Shown here in pieces: positions 7,376 through 17,039 of a DNA stretch of 64,000 nt. This DNA is from Clostridium sp. 12(A) (GTDB lineage: Bacteria; Bacillota; Clostridia; Lachnospirales; Lachnospiraceae): positions 1,054,001-1,118,000 of the forward strand of contig JAGI01000002.1 of the NCBI GenBank assembly GCA_000526575.1, read 5' to 3'. The notes under the pieces were generated by a model. It had not been told where the DNA came from. It made no database searches and saw only the letters and a program-made list of their open reading frames with translations. Position 1 is the stretch's first letter, and the number at the start of each line of letters is the position of its first letter. The position numbers and the translations under genes are program-made.

Positions 7376-8692
7376 CTAACTAAAGCATGATATAGTAAGT
7401 GTTGTTATAAACTTATTTTCTCTTTCTTCCAGGTTCAAAGAGCCTCCATATTTTTCTGCAAGCGAATTAACTATACCAATTCCTAATCCATGATGCTTTG
7501 GATCTGATTTTGTGGATAGTAGTCGATTCCCTTCTTTTAAAGCCATTATGGAATAACTGTTTTCTATATGTAGAACAAGAAAATAATTGGTACCCATGAA
7601 TAGCTTTACATCTACTAAACGATTTCCTTTATTACACTTTTCAGCAGCTTCGATCGCATTATCAATCAGGTTACCCATCATAGATATTAAATCTGCATCT
7701 GAAATAAAATCTATTTTAAGAAATTTCTCCACAAAAATTGATAACTCAACACTAACCTCTTTTGCTTTAATTACTCTTTCAGATAATATAGCATTTAATA
7801 CTGGGTTCCCATTATATATTACTATTTCAGTTTCTTTTTTAATGTTTCCCTTTAACTCATCAATAATGTTAATTATCTTTTCGTTATCTCCATTTAAAGC
7901 AAGCAATCTAAAACTGTTAAAATATGAATTAATGTCGTGCATATAACATTGATATCGTTCATTAATCTTTAAGATTTTCTGAAAGTGCTCATTCTCCATA
8001 TCTTGTTTAACTAAGGACAATTCAGCTATTTTAACTTTATTTAACACATCTTTGTACTTTTCAAGAACAATATAAATTGCAGCATTTGTAAAGAATAAAA
8101 GGAACGCACCAACACACATAAATATTTGCATGTACCGCTCTTTAGGAAAATCTAAATATATAAAGTTCACTGATATAATCAATGAAAATATTGGAACAAT
8201 AAGTAAATACCAAGCAAAACTATCATTATCACTTATTTCAAGTTTTCTTGTATACTTTTCTATATAAACCAGAAACATAAAACCAACGAAATATTCCACT
8301 AAAAGAAAATAGATACCTCCAGAAGTAAACCAAGGCGGCACATAAAAAGGTAGAATGTTCGTTAATAAACGATATAATATTTCAAAGGACACTTCTTTTC
8401 CGCAAGCAAAAATGGCATAAAATATAATCGTATATGCTACTGCATTCGTTAAAGATACCCTAAACATAAGTATTACATAAACGTAATAGATTATGGGTAC
8501 TGTCATTAAATTTAACCAGCTAAGACCAAGGCTATTTTCCAGAAACATCAATATAGTAAAAGTTATAGTCAAAACAATTGTAACTTTTGAAGTCCGCTTC
8601 TTTTTAAACATAGTACTAAAAAAGCGATATAACATATAAATATCAGCCGCACAGAAAAACAGTCTGCTAGCTGAAAACAAATCATTCTCCAT
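7376..8692 (-). CDS. agrC: AgrC-like sensor histidine kinase (GHKL type)
   Basis: Membrane receptor for the cyclic peptide. 438 residues: six or seven membrane segments in residues 1-210, a linker coil, the phosphoacceptor region ERYQCYMHDINSYF with H252, and a GHKL ATPase domain with the N box GNLIDNAIEAAEKC (N345) and G box KHHGLGIGIVNSLAEKYGG near residue 400. This is the HPK10-type architecture of AgrC and related kinases. Its ATG lies inside the end of agrA (11-base overlap), so agrA and agrC are coupled. Confidence 0.93.
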   Translation of the reverse strand: MENDLFSASRLFFCAADIYMLYRFFSTMFKKKRTSKVTIVLTITFTILMFLENSLGLSWLNLMTVPIIYYVYVILMFRVSLTNAVAYTIIFYAIFACGKEVSFEILYRLLTNILPFYVPPWFTSGGIYFLLVEYFVGFMFLVYIEKYTRKLEISDNDSFAWYLLIVPIFSLIISVNFIYLDFPKERYMQIFMCVGAFLLFFTNAAIYIVLEKYKDVLNKVKIAELSLVKQDMENEHFQKILKINERYQCYMHDINSYFNSFRLLALNGDNEKIINIIDELKGNIKKETEIVIYNGNPVLNAILSERVIKAKEVSVELSIFVEKFLKIDFISDADLISMMGNLIDNAIEAAEKCNKGNRLVDVKLFMGTNYFLVLHIENSYSIMALKEGNRLLSTKSDPKHHGLGIGIVNSLAEKYGGSLNLEERENKFITTLTISCFS

Positions 8693-9470
8693 TATATACG
8701 CCTTCCCTGTATTTTGATAGCATAAAGTCTTCTTTCAGCTTATTGAATTCCTGAGTTTTACTTCTAGCTATCTGAAATGTGTTGTCTATATCTTTTAACT
8801 TTAAAATTTTACTGGTACAGTAAACCAAATACTTCAAATTGACGATATAACTGTCATGAGGATAACCAAAACCATGATCTTTTAATATTTCATAGATCTT
8901 TTCTAATTTCTCCGGAATACGGATATCAGGTGTCTCACCCTTTTCATTGGGTTTTATACCATAGATACGATACGAACTTTCAGAAATATGTACTCTTGTA
9001 TTCTTCTTATATTTTTCAATGTACACAATATCATCTGCTCTTAAAAACAGCCTTTCCCTGTTCATATTCGCCGTAAGGAAAGGGGCCTGACCAAATTCAA
9101 TCATTTTGTCCAGAGCGTCCTTGATATACCGATCCATAATCTTCTCAGTCATATTTTTCATGATATAACGATATGGCTGTACTTCAAAGCTCCGTGGAGA
9201 TGGTTCTACGAAACCAGTGTAAAAGACAAGGATTACATTGTTATCCAGTTCTCTGATACGGATTGCAGTTTCCTCACCATCGATTCCTTTCATCTGAACA
9301 TCAAGGAATATGATGGAAAACCGGATGCCTTTTATGGCCTCCAAAAGCAACAGGCCACTGTCATATTCATGAATGCGAATCTTCTCCGCCTCCGGGATGT
9401 TTTTATCAATCCTCTCAGATAACCGTTGACGATCCTGCGCATTGTCATCACATATAGCAATTTCAAACAT
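8682..9470 (-). CDS. agrA: AgrA-like LytTR response regulator
   Basis: 262 residues: receiver domain with acidic pocket D8/D9 and phosphoacceptor D57 (IIFLDVQMKG), switch region VLVFYTGF, then a LytTR DNA-binding domain (residues about 145-250; LRADDIVYIEKYKKNTRVHI). LytTR proteins bind paired direct repeats and activate promoters. The open frame runs further upstream, but MFEIAICDDN is the canonical receiver start and AAGGGGAAG precedes it. Likely acts at the repeats at 7337-7366 and 6364-6393. Confidence 0.92.
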   Translation of the reverse strand: MFEIAICDDNAQDRQRLSERIDKNIPEAEKIRIHEYDSGLLLLEAIKGIRFSIIFLDVQMKGIDGEETAIRIRELDNNVILVFYTGFVEPSPRSFEVQPYRYIMKNMTEKIMDRYIKDALDKMIEFGQAPFLTANMNRERLFLRADDIVYIEKYKKNTRVHISESSYRIYGIKPNEKGETPDIRIPEKLEKIYEILKDHGFGYPHDSYIVNLKYLVYCTSKILKLKDIDNTFQIARSKTQEFNKLKEDFMLSKYREGVYNGE

Positions 9471-9548
9471 ATTTCTTCCCCTTTGTAAAAACATTTTATT
9501 TAATCTATCGGGAAAAATTTCCCTATTCATAAGAATAATATAAGAAAA

Positions 9549-9587
9549 GACGCCAAAAAGCAACATCATTACCCGCTTTTTGGCATC
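9549..9587 (-). terminator. Terminator of the ABC exporter operon
   Basis: GATGCCAAAAAGC and GCTTTTTGGCGTC around a 13-base loop, then TTTTCTT, 27 bases after the exporter stop. Confidence 0.85.
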
Positions 9588-9614
9588 TTTTCATTTTTTA
9601 TTACCTATTCTTTG

Positions 9615-11363
9615 TTATGACACAGCGAATTGGCTGTTGTAAAGCTGGGCATAAAAACCATTTTGAGATAGCAGGTCTTCATGGGTTCCCTGTTCAATGA
9701 TATGACCATCCTTCATGACTAAAATCACATCCGCTTCCCTGATGGTAGATAAACGGTGGGCAACGATAAAGCTGGTTCTTCCCTCCATCATTTTTGCAAA
9801 TGCCTTCTGAATCTTTATCTCAGTTCTTGTATCAATGGAGGAGGTCGCTTCATCAAGAATAAGCATAGGCGGAAGGCACAGCATGACCCTGGCAATGCAT
9901 AAAAGCTGCTTTTGTCCCTGAGATAAATTTCCACCATCTTCAGAGATCACAGTATCATATCCATTGGGCATACGCTCGATAAAACTGTGGGAATGAGCTT
10001 CCTTGGATGCCAGTATAATCTCTTCATCAGAGGCATCCGGTTTTCCATATGCAATATTTTCCCGAATAGTTCCTGATTTCAGCCAGGTTTCCTGAAGTAC
10101 CATGCCGTAGTTTGACCTCAGGCTTTCTCTGGTCAGGTGTCTGATATCCGTACCATCCACCTGAATGGAACCGGAATCTACATCGTAAAAACGCATGAGC
10201 AGATTAATAACGGTACTTTTACCACAGCCGGTAGGTCCTACAATGGCTACTCTCTGTCCTGGTTTCACCAGGAGATTCATATCCTGGATCAGAGTAACCT
10301 TAGGATTGTAAGAGAAATCAACGTGATTAAGATGTATCTCGCCAGTTGCATTGATAAGAACTTTTGCTTCCGGATCATCCGGCACCTGTGGTTTTTCATC
10401 AATCAGCTCAAATACTCTGGCTGCAGATGCCAGTGCATTCTGAAGCTCCGTGATAACTCCCGATATTTCATTGAATGGCTTTGTGTACTGATTGGCATAG
10501 TTTAAAAAGCTGGTCAGCTGTCCAACCGTCAAAAGACCGTTAATGGCGGCAAATGCACCGGATATTCCTACGCAGGCATAAACAAGACTGTTTACAAATC
10601 GAGTGGATGGATTGGTAATAGACGAGAAAAAGGTGGCTTTTAATCCCCATACCCGAAGTTCTTCATTAATGCTCTCAAACTTCTCCTGGGCTTCTTTTTC
10701 ATGTCCAAAGGCCTGAACTACCTTTTGATTTCCCATCATCTCCTCAACAAGAGAGGTAAGCTCCCCCCTGGTCCTTGACTGCATTTGAAACAGATGATAT
10801 GTTTTCTTGGCGATGAAGCTGGCCACGAATAGGGATACAGGAGTGACTAAAACTACAACTGCAGCAATGACAGGATTGATGTAGAACATAAAAATCAGCG
10901 TTCCAATTATGGTAAGGACACCGGTAAATAGCTGGGTAAATCCCATCAGCAGACCATCTGAGAACTGATCAATGTCCGCAATAATTCTGCTGATAATATC
11001 CCCATGAGAATGGGAATCTATATATTTGAGAGGTAGTATCTCCAGCTTATTAAATGCCTGAGTTCTAATGTCTTTGACAACCCGGTAAGTGATCCAGTTA
11101 TTGATATGGCTCATTAACCACTGGGCAATTGCGGTTAAGAGTATTACAATTCCCATCTGTTTAAGAATTACCCACATACCTTGAAAATCTACATCTCCAG
11201 CTCCAACAATACAGTCGATGGCACGACCGATAAGAATCGGAATGTAAAGAGTCAATAATACGGTAAGCAGGGCACAGAATAAAGAAGCTATGACGCCCCA
11301 TTTATACCGGCTGATGCAATCCAGCACACGTTTTATGGTAGAACCATGTTTTTTAATTCCCAT
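9615..11363 (-). CDS. ABC exporter half-transporter, second subunit
   Basis: 582 residues: six-helix ABC_membrane domain (about 20-320) fused to an ATPase with Walker A GPTGCGKST, Q-loop LQETW, signature LSQGQ, Walker B MLILDEATSSID and H-loop VAHRLST. All catalytic motifs are canonical. The open frame extends upstream, but GGAGG before the ATG at 11363 and the one-base gap to the previous stop fix the start. With its partner it forms a heterodimeric LmrCD/BmrCD-type drug or peptide exporter; the substrate cannot be inferred. Confidence 0.93.
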   Translation of the reverse strand: MGIKKHGSTIKRVLDCISRYKWGVIASLFCALLTVLLTLYIPILIGRAIDCIVGAGDVDFQGMWVILKQMGIVILLTAIAQWLMSHINNWITYRVVKDIRTQAFNKLEILPLKYIDSHSHGDIISRIIADIDQFSDGLLMGFTQLFTGVLTIIGTLIFMFYINPVIAAVVVLVTPVSLFVASFIAKKTYHLFQMQSRTRGELTSLVEEMMGNQKVVQAFGHEKEAQEKFESINEELRVWGLKATFFSSITNPSTRFVNSLVYACVGISGAFAAINGLLTVGQLTSFLNYANQYTKPFNEISGVITELQNALASAARVFELIDEKPQVPDDPEAKVLINATGEIHLNHVDFSYNPKVTLIQDMNLLVKPGQRVAIVGPTGCGKSTVINLLMRFYDVDSGSIQVDGTDIRHLTRESLRSNYGMVLQETWLKSGTIRENIAYGKPDASDEEIILASKEAHSHSFIERMPNGYDTVISEDGGNLSQGQKQLLCIARVMLCLPPMLILDEATSSIDTRTEIKIQKAFAKMMEGRTSFIVAHRLSTIREADVILVMKDGHIIEQGTHEDLLSQNGFYAQLYNSQFAVS

Positions 11364-11364
11364 A

Positions 11365-13095
11365 TTACTGCGCCTCCTTTTCTGATAACTGTGATAAGCA
11401 GATTTCACGGTAAACATCGCAGGAATCAAGTAGTTCTTTATGGGATCCAAAACCAGCCATAACTCCATCGTCAAGGACTACTATTTTATCCGCATTTTTT
11501 ATGGTTGCTGCACGCTGCGATACGATAAATACCGTCATATCCCTGGTACCCTCTTTTATTGCTTTCCTAAGCTTTGCATCCGTAGCAAAGTCCAGTGCTG
11601 ATGCACTGTCATCCATTATTAGAATCTGTGGACTTTTAACCAGTGCTCTGGCAATGGTAAGCCTTTGTCTTTGGCCCCCTGACAAATTTTTACCTCCAGC
11701 CTGAATCATGAAATCCAGACCTTCTCCCTTTTCTTCTACAAATTCTCTTGCCTGGGCAATGGTAAGGGCACGATATATCTCTTCATCCGTTGCATCTTTT
11801 TTGCCCCACTGCATATTTTCACGAATAGAGCCTTTAAACAGGACCGATTTCTGCGGAACAACACCCACCAGCTCTCTTAGCTGCCCCAGCGGATACTCTC
11901 TCACATCAGTTCCGCTGATTTTCACTTCTCCCTCCGAAACATCATAAAATCTTGGAATGAGATTCACTAAAGTCGTTTTTCCCGATCCAGTACCTCCGAT
12001 GATTCCAATGGTCTCACCCTTACCTGCCTGGAAGGAAATATGATTGAGTGCCGGTGCTTTGGCTCCCTCATAGGTAAAGTTCATGGAATTAAAGGAAACC
12101 ATAGCTTCTTCTGGCTTTTCTATTACATCTGTATGAACGGTCTCCACAATACCGGGCTTCTTATTAAATACGGCTGTTACACGGTTTGCACAGGCAAGTG
12201 CCTTTGAGATGGTAATAATGAGATTTGCCAGCTTAACAAGCTCTACCAAAATCTGAGACATGTAATTGACAAGAGCCACTACCTGTCCCTGGCTTATGAT
12301 GCCCTGCTCAACTTTGCCAGCTCCTGCGTGTATAAGAATAATAATAGCTATATTAATGATCACGTAAGTAAACGGGTTCATCAAAGCAGATATCTTTCCT
12401 ACATGGACCTGAAACTTCACAAACAGGCTGTTTTCCTCATCAAAGCGGCTGATTTCGTCCCTTTGCCGGTTAAAAGCTCTGATGACCCGGACACCCAGCA
12501 AATTTTCCCTTGCGGTGAGAAGAACCTGATCCAGCTGCTTTTGAACTTTTTTATAGAGGGGCATACTTAAATACATAATCCCGAATATGACCACCGATAA
12601 TATGGGTATGGTAATAACAAAAATCAAGGCTGCCTGAAAATTAATAGTAAATGCCATGACCATGGCACCAAATACTACAAAAGGCGATCGTAAGAATAAT
12701 CGGAGAAACATATTGATACCTGATTGAATCTGATTGGCATCACTGGTCATTCTTGTGATCAGAGTAGCGGTTCCAATGGTATCAATTTCACGATAAGAAA
12801 GCTTATTGATATGGGCAAATAAATCATTTCTTAATACCGTACCAAAGCCTGCTGCTGCCTTTGCAGCAAAATACTGGGCCGTTATGGAGCAAACAAGACC
12901 AATGATACCAAGCAGTACCAAAAGACCTCCCATTTTCAGAATGTAAGATGAATCCTGAGTCTTTATGCCCACATCAATGACTTTTGCCATGACCAAAGGC
13001 ACCAAGAGCTCAAAGCTTGCTTCCAGAAGCTTAAACAACGGCCCCAGAGTACTTTCCAGCTTATATTTTTTGAGATACTTCAGGAGTTCCTTCAT
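11365..13095 (-). CDS. ABC exporter half-transporter, first subunit
   Basis: 576 residues with an ABC_membrane domain (about 15-290) and ATPase domain: Walker A GGTGSGKTT, signature LSGGQ, Walker B ILIMDDSASALD. After Walker B the usual Glu is Asp (MDDS), and the switch His is replaced (FIVSQRAATI has Gln). This marks the degenerate-site subunit of a heterodimeric exporter, matched by the canonical second subunit. GGAGG precedes ATG 13095. Divergent from a LysR-type regulator through a shared palindromic promoter region. Confidence 0.93.
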   Translation of the reverse strand: MKELLKYLKKYKLESTLGPLFKLLEASFELLVPLVMAKVIDVGIKTQDSSYILKMGGLLVLLGIIGLVCSITAQYFAAKAAAGFGTVLRNDLFAHINKLSYREIDTIGTATLITRMTSDANQIQSGINMFLRLFLRSPFVVFGAMVMAFTINFQAALIFVITIPILSVVIFGIMYLSMPLYKKVQKQLDQVLLTARENLLGVRVIRAFNRQRDEISRFDEENSLFVKFQVHVGKISALMNPFTYVIINIAIIILIHAGAGKVEQGIISQGQVVALVNYMSQILVELVKLANLIITISKALACANRVTAVFNKKPGIVETVHTDVIEKPEEAMVSFNSMNFTYEGAKAPALNHISFQAGKGETIGIIGGTGSGKTTLVNLIPRFYDVSEGEVKISGTDVREYPLGQLRELVGVVPQKSVLFKGSIRENMQWGKKDATDEEIYRALTIAQAREFVEEKGEGLDFMIQAGGKNLSGGQRQRLTIARALVKSPQILIMDDSASALDFATDAKLRKAIKEGTRDMTVFIVSQRAATIKNADKIVVLDDGVMAGFGSHKELLDSCDVYREICLSQLSEKEAQ

Positions 13096-13142
13096 ATTAA
13101 ATCCTCCGCTTTTGAAAACTTATATTTTTTTGGAATACTATA

Positions 13143-13177
13143 TTGTATTATTATATCAGTTTGGTATAATAATACAA
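13143..13177. promoter_or_regulatory. Symmetric divergent promoters for ABC exporter and LysR gene
   Basis: Two arms of 13 bases, TTGTATTATTATA (13143-13155) and its exact complement (13165-13177), flank nine bases. Each arm supplies the -35 of one promoter (TTGTAT) and the -10 of the other (TATAAT), both with 16-base spacers, so two face-to-face promoters overlap completely. AATAC-N6-GTATT at 13134-13149 lies next to it and could be a regulator site. Confidence 0.7.
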
Positions 13178-13217
13178 GTACAAATAGTAATATATTATAA
13201 ATTAAAGGATGTGCCAA

Positions 13218-14102
13218 ATGTATCCACTTAATTCAAAACAGTTATATTATTTTATAACCATCGCTGAAACAGGAAGTTTTACCGATGCGGCAAAAAAACT
13301 GGGACTTTCCCAGCCACCACTTAGCAAGCAGATCATGCTTCTTGAAGAGGACCTTGGCATTAAACTGTTTGAACGTGGTTCAAGAAAGACAGAACTGACG
13401 GAAGCGGGAAGCTTTCTCTATTCCCGTGCAAAGGACATCCTTAATATGATGGAAGATGTTACGAAGGAACTAATGAATTTTCCTTCCTCTGCAAAGGGGA
13501 CTTTAAAATTGGGGACCATTTCATCCTCCGGAATTATATTGCAGGATTTTTTAAAGACTTTCTGCAGCTCTCATCCCAATGTGAGGTTTGAGATCACTGA
13601 GGGGAACACCTATGAATTAATGGAAAAAATGAGAAATGGAATCATTGAATGTGCCATTATCAGAACTCCCTTCCATTCGGAGGGCTTTGCATGCGAATAC
13701 GGGAAGAATGAACCGCTTATGGCAGCTGGAATCCCTGCCTTTTTCTCGGAAATTCCATCTGAAAAGATTAAATTAACAGATTTGTCCGGAAAGCCGCTTA
13801 TTTATTACCGCCGCTTTGATGCCATAATTTCCACGGCATTTCAAAATATTGGTGTAGAACCACACATCTTTTGCCGCAATGACGATGCAAGGACCTGCCT
13901 GCAATGGGCCGAATCCGGTTTTGGCATCGCTCTTGTGCCAAGGTCCATCTGTCAGGCGGAAAAGTTTTCTAACCTGGCACTTCGTGAAATTGACTCTCCG
14001 GATACGGTTACGAGAATTGCAGCTGTATATAAAAAAAATGGCTATGTCTCAAACATAGCCAGGGAATTTGTTACTTGCTTTGGCAAGGAGATTTCCAGTT
14101 AG
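13218..14102 (+). CDS. LysR-family transcriptional regulator
   Basis: 294 residues: N-terminal winged HTH (KQLYYFITIAETGSFTDAAK, LSQPPLSKQI) and a periplasmic-binding-like effector domain (about 90-290). ATG 13218 follows AAAGGA by eight bases. Because LysR proteins commonly act on the divergent neighbour, it probably controls the ABC exporter; the effector is unknown. Its stop overlaps the convergent radical SAM gene by four bases. Confidence 0.9.
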   Translation: MYPLNSKQLYYFITIAETGSFTDAAKKLGLSQPPLSKQIMLLEEDLGIKLFERGSRKTELTEAGSFLYSRAKDILNMMEDVTKELMNFPSSAKGTLKLGTISSSGIILQDFLKTFCSSHPNVRFEITEGNTYELMEKMRNGIIECAIIRTPFHSEGFACEYGKNEPLMAAGIPAFFSEIPSEKIKLTDLSGKPLIYYRRFDAIISTAFQNIGVEPHIFCRNDDARTCLQWAESGFGIALVPRSICQAEKFSNLALREIDSPDTVTRIAAVYKKNGYVSNIAREFVTCFGKEISS

Positions 14103-14992
14103 TCAAAAAGGCTTAGCTGGGTGATCTCGTAATTCTTTTTATAAGAATGAATGATATCAGGCATCTTATATAAAATACCAAACCGTTCGCACTCCTTTGT
14201 AAAAATAGCCCAGAGTTTTTTTACATGGGGGCTTGTACACCCATAGCTGTTTCCGTAACGCCTGATATAGCTGGCAACCAGGTCCTGTTCCGGAAACTGC
14301 TCCTTAATGCGATCAAAAAACCACTCCCGCTGATTGTTGCGAAGGGTTACACCAAAGGATGGATAGATGAAATTTGCCCCGGTCTCATGAGCCGCATTTA
14401 CAATGGATCGTATATTTTCTTCATTGTCTTCCAAAAACGGAAGGATGGGCATCATTAGAATTCCGGTAAAGATACCATTATTTCTTAAGGCCTCTATCAG
14501 CTCCAGGCGTTCAGAGGGCAGCGATACATGGGGCTCTATCTTCTTTGCCAGATGATTGTCCGTTGTGGTCACCGTGACTTTACAAATAACGGGAGAATGC
14601 TCCTTAATTCCTAAAAGCACGTCCATATCCCGTTTCAACAACGCACTTTTGGTTGCCACTGCTGCTCCGAAACCAAATGCATCAATTAATTCCAGGGCAT
14701 GCCTCGTAAGCTCTGATTCCTGTTCAAAAGGATTATAAGGGTCGCTCATAGCACCGGTACCAACGACCCCCTTTTTTACCTTTCGTCTCAATTCGTCCCG
14801 TATAATCCGAAGGGCATCTTCTTTCACCCGAACCTTGTCAAACTGGTCGATTCCGTAGCAATCAGACCGGCTGTCGCAATAGATACAGCCATGACAACAG
14901 CCTCTGTAAATATTCATATTGTAATCGATTCCAAACCAATCTGCGCTGCTCTTGGTTTTCGTCACGATTGTTTTTGCAGGAACGTATTCCAT
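14099..14992 (-). CDS. SPL-family radical SAM protein
   Basis: 297 residues. The cluster motif CCHGCIYC (Cx3Cx2C) sits near residue 35 after NMNIYRG, followed by GAMSDPYNPFE and GVTLRNNQREWFFDR. These are hallmarks of the spore-photoproduct-lyase-like radical SAM group (COG1533), whose reactions are mostly unassigned. It lacks the length of true SplB. ATG 14992 has GAGAGG eight bases upstream; an in-frame upstream ATG at 15031 has no ribosome site. Single gene. Confidence 0.85.
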   Translation of the reverse strand: MEYVPAKTIVTKTKSSADWFGIDYNMNIYRGCCHGCIYCDSRSDCYGIDQFDKVRVKEDALRIIRDELRRKVKKGVVGTGAMSDPYNPFEQESELTRHALELIDAFGFGAAVATKSALLKRDMDVLLGIKEHSPVICKVTVTTTDNHLAKKIEPHVSLPSERLELIEALRNNGIFTGILMMPILPFLEDNEENIRSIVNAAHETGANFIYPSFGVTLRNNQREWFFDRIKEQFPEQDLVASYIRRYGNSYGCTSPHVKKLWAIFTKECERFGILYKMPDIIHSYKKNYEITQLSLFD

Positions 14993-15106
14993 GAGTTTTT
15001 CCTCTCTCTGATCATAAAAAACATATTTCATTCATTCTATAAGTACAGGCATCTTTTGTCAATTCCATGAATTAAAATCCTTTGAAATACTTTAAAAAGA
15101 GGTGCC

Positions 15107-15135
15107 TTGATATTTTTTTTGTCCCATGCTAATAT
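15107..15135 (+). promoter_or_regulatory. Promoter of the BrkB-like gene
   Basis: TTGATA (15107-15112), 17-base spacer, TAATAT (15130-15135), 46 bases before the ATG. Confidence 0.65.
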
Positions 15136-15181
15136 GCTTATACAAGTAACTCTGATACGGGTTTCTTTGAAAGGAGATTTT

Positions 15182-16018
15182 ATGGTTCGTTTTCTTTTGC
15201 GCTGTAAGGAAATAAATGATAAATATAACAGAGATGAAATGACCGTGTACGCTGCCCAGGCTTCCTTCTTTTCCATCATCGCTGCATTTCCCTTTTTAAT
15301 GCTTTTACTAGCCTTGGTTCAGTTCATACCTCCCATTACAAAAGCCAATCTCCTGCAGCTGGTGATTACCGTGGTACCAAACACACTGGAAATGAACAGC
15401 GTAATTGTAAATGTAATTGATGATTTATATACCGCCACTCCGGTAGCTGTACTTTCTGTCTCAGCTTTAGCCGCCTTATGGTCATCATCCCGGGGAATGT
15501 TAAGCATTGAAAAAGGGCTAAACCGGGTGTTTGGACAGCAGAAAAAAAGAGGATATCTTATGACCCGTATTATATGCACTGGATATACCATTGTATTTAT
15601 GATTATCTGCATCTTATCCCTGGTACTCTTGGTGCTTGGTAATTCCATTCAAAATTTTCTATACCGTCACTTTCCCGTAATTGGCGAGATCACTCAATAT
15701 ATTATCACCTTCCGGTCCATGCTGATTCTTATTCTGACCGTATGCTTTGCGCTGGTCTATACCTATGTACCGTCTAAAAAACAACATTTTTTAAGACAGT
15801 TCCCTGGAGCGGTTTTTTCCACTGTAGGCTGGATATCGTTCTCATTTATTTTTTCTATCTATTTCAATAATTTCGGAAACTTTTCCGTAACATATGGAGG
15901 ACTTACAGCGATTGTACTTTTAATGCTGTGGCTTTATACTTGTATATGCATTCTCTTCTTTGGTGCAGAAATAAATTATTTTTATTCGGAGTATCGGGAA
16001 GGCAAAAAAAATGCGTAA
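15182..16018 (+). CDS. YihY/BrkB-family inner membrane protein
   Basis: 278 residues with about six membrane helices. Motifs of the family are present: AQASFFSIIAAFPFLMLLLA near the N terminus, ALWSSSRGMLSIEKGLNRVFG in the middle, PGAVFSTVGWISFSFIFSIYF and GGLTAIVLLMLWLYTCICILFFGAEINY near the end. The family (once called ribonuclease BN in error) has no settled biochemical role. AAAGGAG lies before ATG 15182. Convergent with cysK. Confidence 0.88.
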   Translation: MVRFLLRCKEINDKYNRDEMTVYAAQASFFSIIAAFPFLMLLLALVQFIPPITKANLLQLVITVVPNTLEMNSVIVNVIDDLYTATPVAVLSVSALAALWSSSRGMLSIEKGLNRVFGQQKKRGYLMTRIICTGYTIVFMIICILSLVLLVLGNSIQNFLYRHFPVIGEITQYIITFRSMLILILTVCFALVYTYVPSKKQHFLRQFPGAVFSTVGWISFSFIFSIYFNNFGNFSVTYGGLTAIVLLMLWLYTCICILFFGAEINYFYSEYREGKKNA

Positions 16019-16020
16019 GA

Positions 16021-16054
16021 AAAACCAGGGTCGAACAACCGCCACCCTGGTTTT
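16021..16054. terminator. Bidirectional terminator between brkB-like gene and cysK
   Basis: AAAACCAGGGT and ACCCTGGTTTT with a 12-base loop; U-rich on both strands. Confidence 0.88.
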
Positions 16055-16071
16055 AATTTTGCTCGATTCAA

Positions 16072-17001
16072 TTAACTGAATAGAGGCGTTGATAAGTACC
16101 GGTCACCTGTATCAGGTAATATCACAACGATTCTCTTTCCTGCATTCTCAGGCTGCTTTGCCAGTCTGGCAGCTGCCCATACCGCAGCTGCAGAGGAGAT
16201 TCCCACCAGGATTCCCTCCATCTTAGCAATATCTTTTCCAGTCGCATAGGCATCTGAATTTTCCACAGTTATAATCTCATCATAAATCTCTGTATTTAAT
16301 ATAGAAGGAACGAATCCTGCCCCGATTCCCTGAATGCCGTGAGGACCTGGATTACCGCCGGAAAGCACTGGAGATCCTGCTGGCTCAACTCCCACGATTC
16401 TAATCTCTGGATTCTGGCTCTTTAAATATTCTCCGGCTCCCGTTATGGTTCCGCCAGTCCCAATACCAGCAACAAAAATGTCCACCTTACCATCGGTATC
16501 CCGCCAGATCTCCGGGCCAGTTGTTTCCCGATGGGCTTTGACATTGGACTGATTGTCAAACTGCCCCAGTATCACAGAGTTTGGAATTTCTTTTTGTAAT
16601 TCCTCTGCTTTTGCAATGGCACCCTTCATTCCCTTGGTTCCTTCTGTCAGTACAATTTCTGCACCGTATGCTTTTAATAAATTTCTTCGCTCTACGCTCA
16701 TCGTCTCAGGCATGGTTAGGATGGCACGATAGCCTTTAGCAGCCGCAATGCTTGCGATTCCAATTCCGGTATTGCCTGATGTGGGTTCGATGATCGTTGC
16801 TCCTGGCTTTAAAATTCCATTCTTCTCAGCATCATCAATCATAAAGAAAGCCGCCCGGTCTTTGACGCTGCCGGCAGGATTAAAATACTCCAGCTTAGCA
16901 AGTAAGACCGCCGAAAGCTCATAATTCTTTTGGAAATTACAAAATTCAACCAATGGAGTGTTACCGATTAGTTCCAATGCACTTTTTTTAATATTTTCCA
17001 T
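16072..17001 (-). CDS. cysK: O-acetylserine sulfhydrylase (cysteine synthase)
   Basis: PLP enzyme joining O-acetylserine and sulfide to make cysteine. 309 residues. The PLP lysine is in NPAGSVKDRAA, the substrate loop is PTSGNTGIGIA, the phosphate-binding glycine loop is GIGTGGTITGAG, and the C-terminal PDTGDRYLST motif is present. GGAGGGGG precedes ATG 17001. It follows the M32 carboxypeptidase gene by 38 bases on the same strand and may share its transcript. No T-box or S-box leader was seen. Confidence 0.95.
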   Translation of the reverse strand: MENIKKSALELIGNTPLVEFCNFQKNYELSAVLLAKLEYFNPAGSVKDRAAFFMIDDAEKNGILKPGATIIEPTSGNTGIGIASIAAAKGYRAILTMPETMSVERRNLLKAYGAEIVLTEGTKGMKGAIAKAEELQKEIPNSVILGQFDNQSNVKAHRETTGPEIWRDTDGKVDIFVAGIGTGGTITGAGEYLKSQNPEIRIVGVEPAGSPVLSGGNPGPHGIQGIGAGFVPSILNTEIYDEIITVENSDAYATGKDIAKMEGILVGISSAAAVWAAARLAKQPENAGKRIVVILPDTGDRYLSTPLFS

Positions 17002-17039
17002 GATATCCCCCTCCTTTTTAATACCTGACTGATAAGAAC

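Noticed and set aside
9510-9523. GGGAAAAATTTCCC palindrome upstream of agrA as an AgrA site
   Set aside because: It is an inverted repeat with no 22-base direct repeat, unlike the two candidate LytTR sites; any short AT-rich palindrome could arise by chance.
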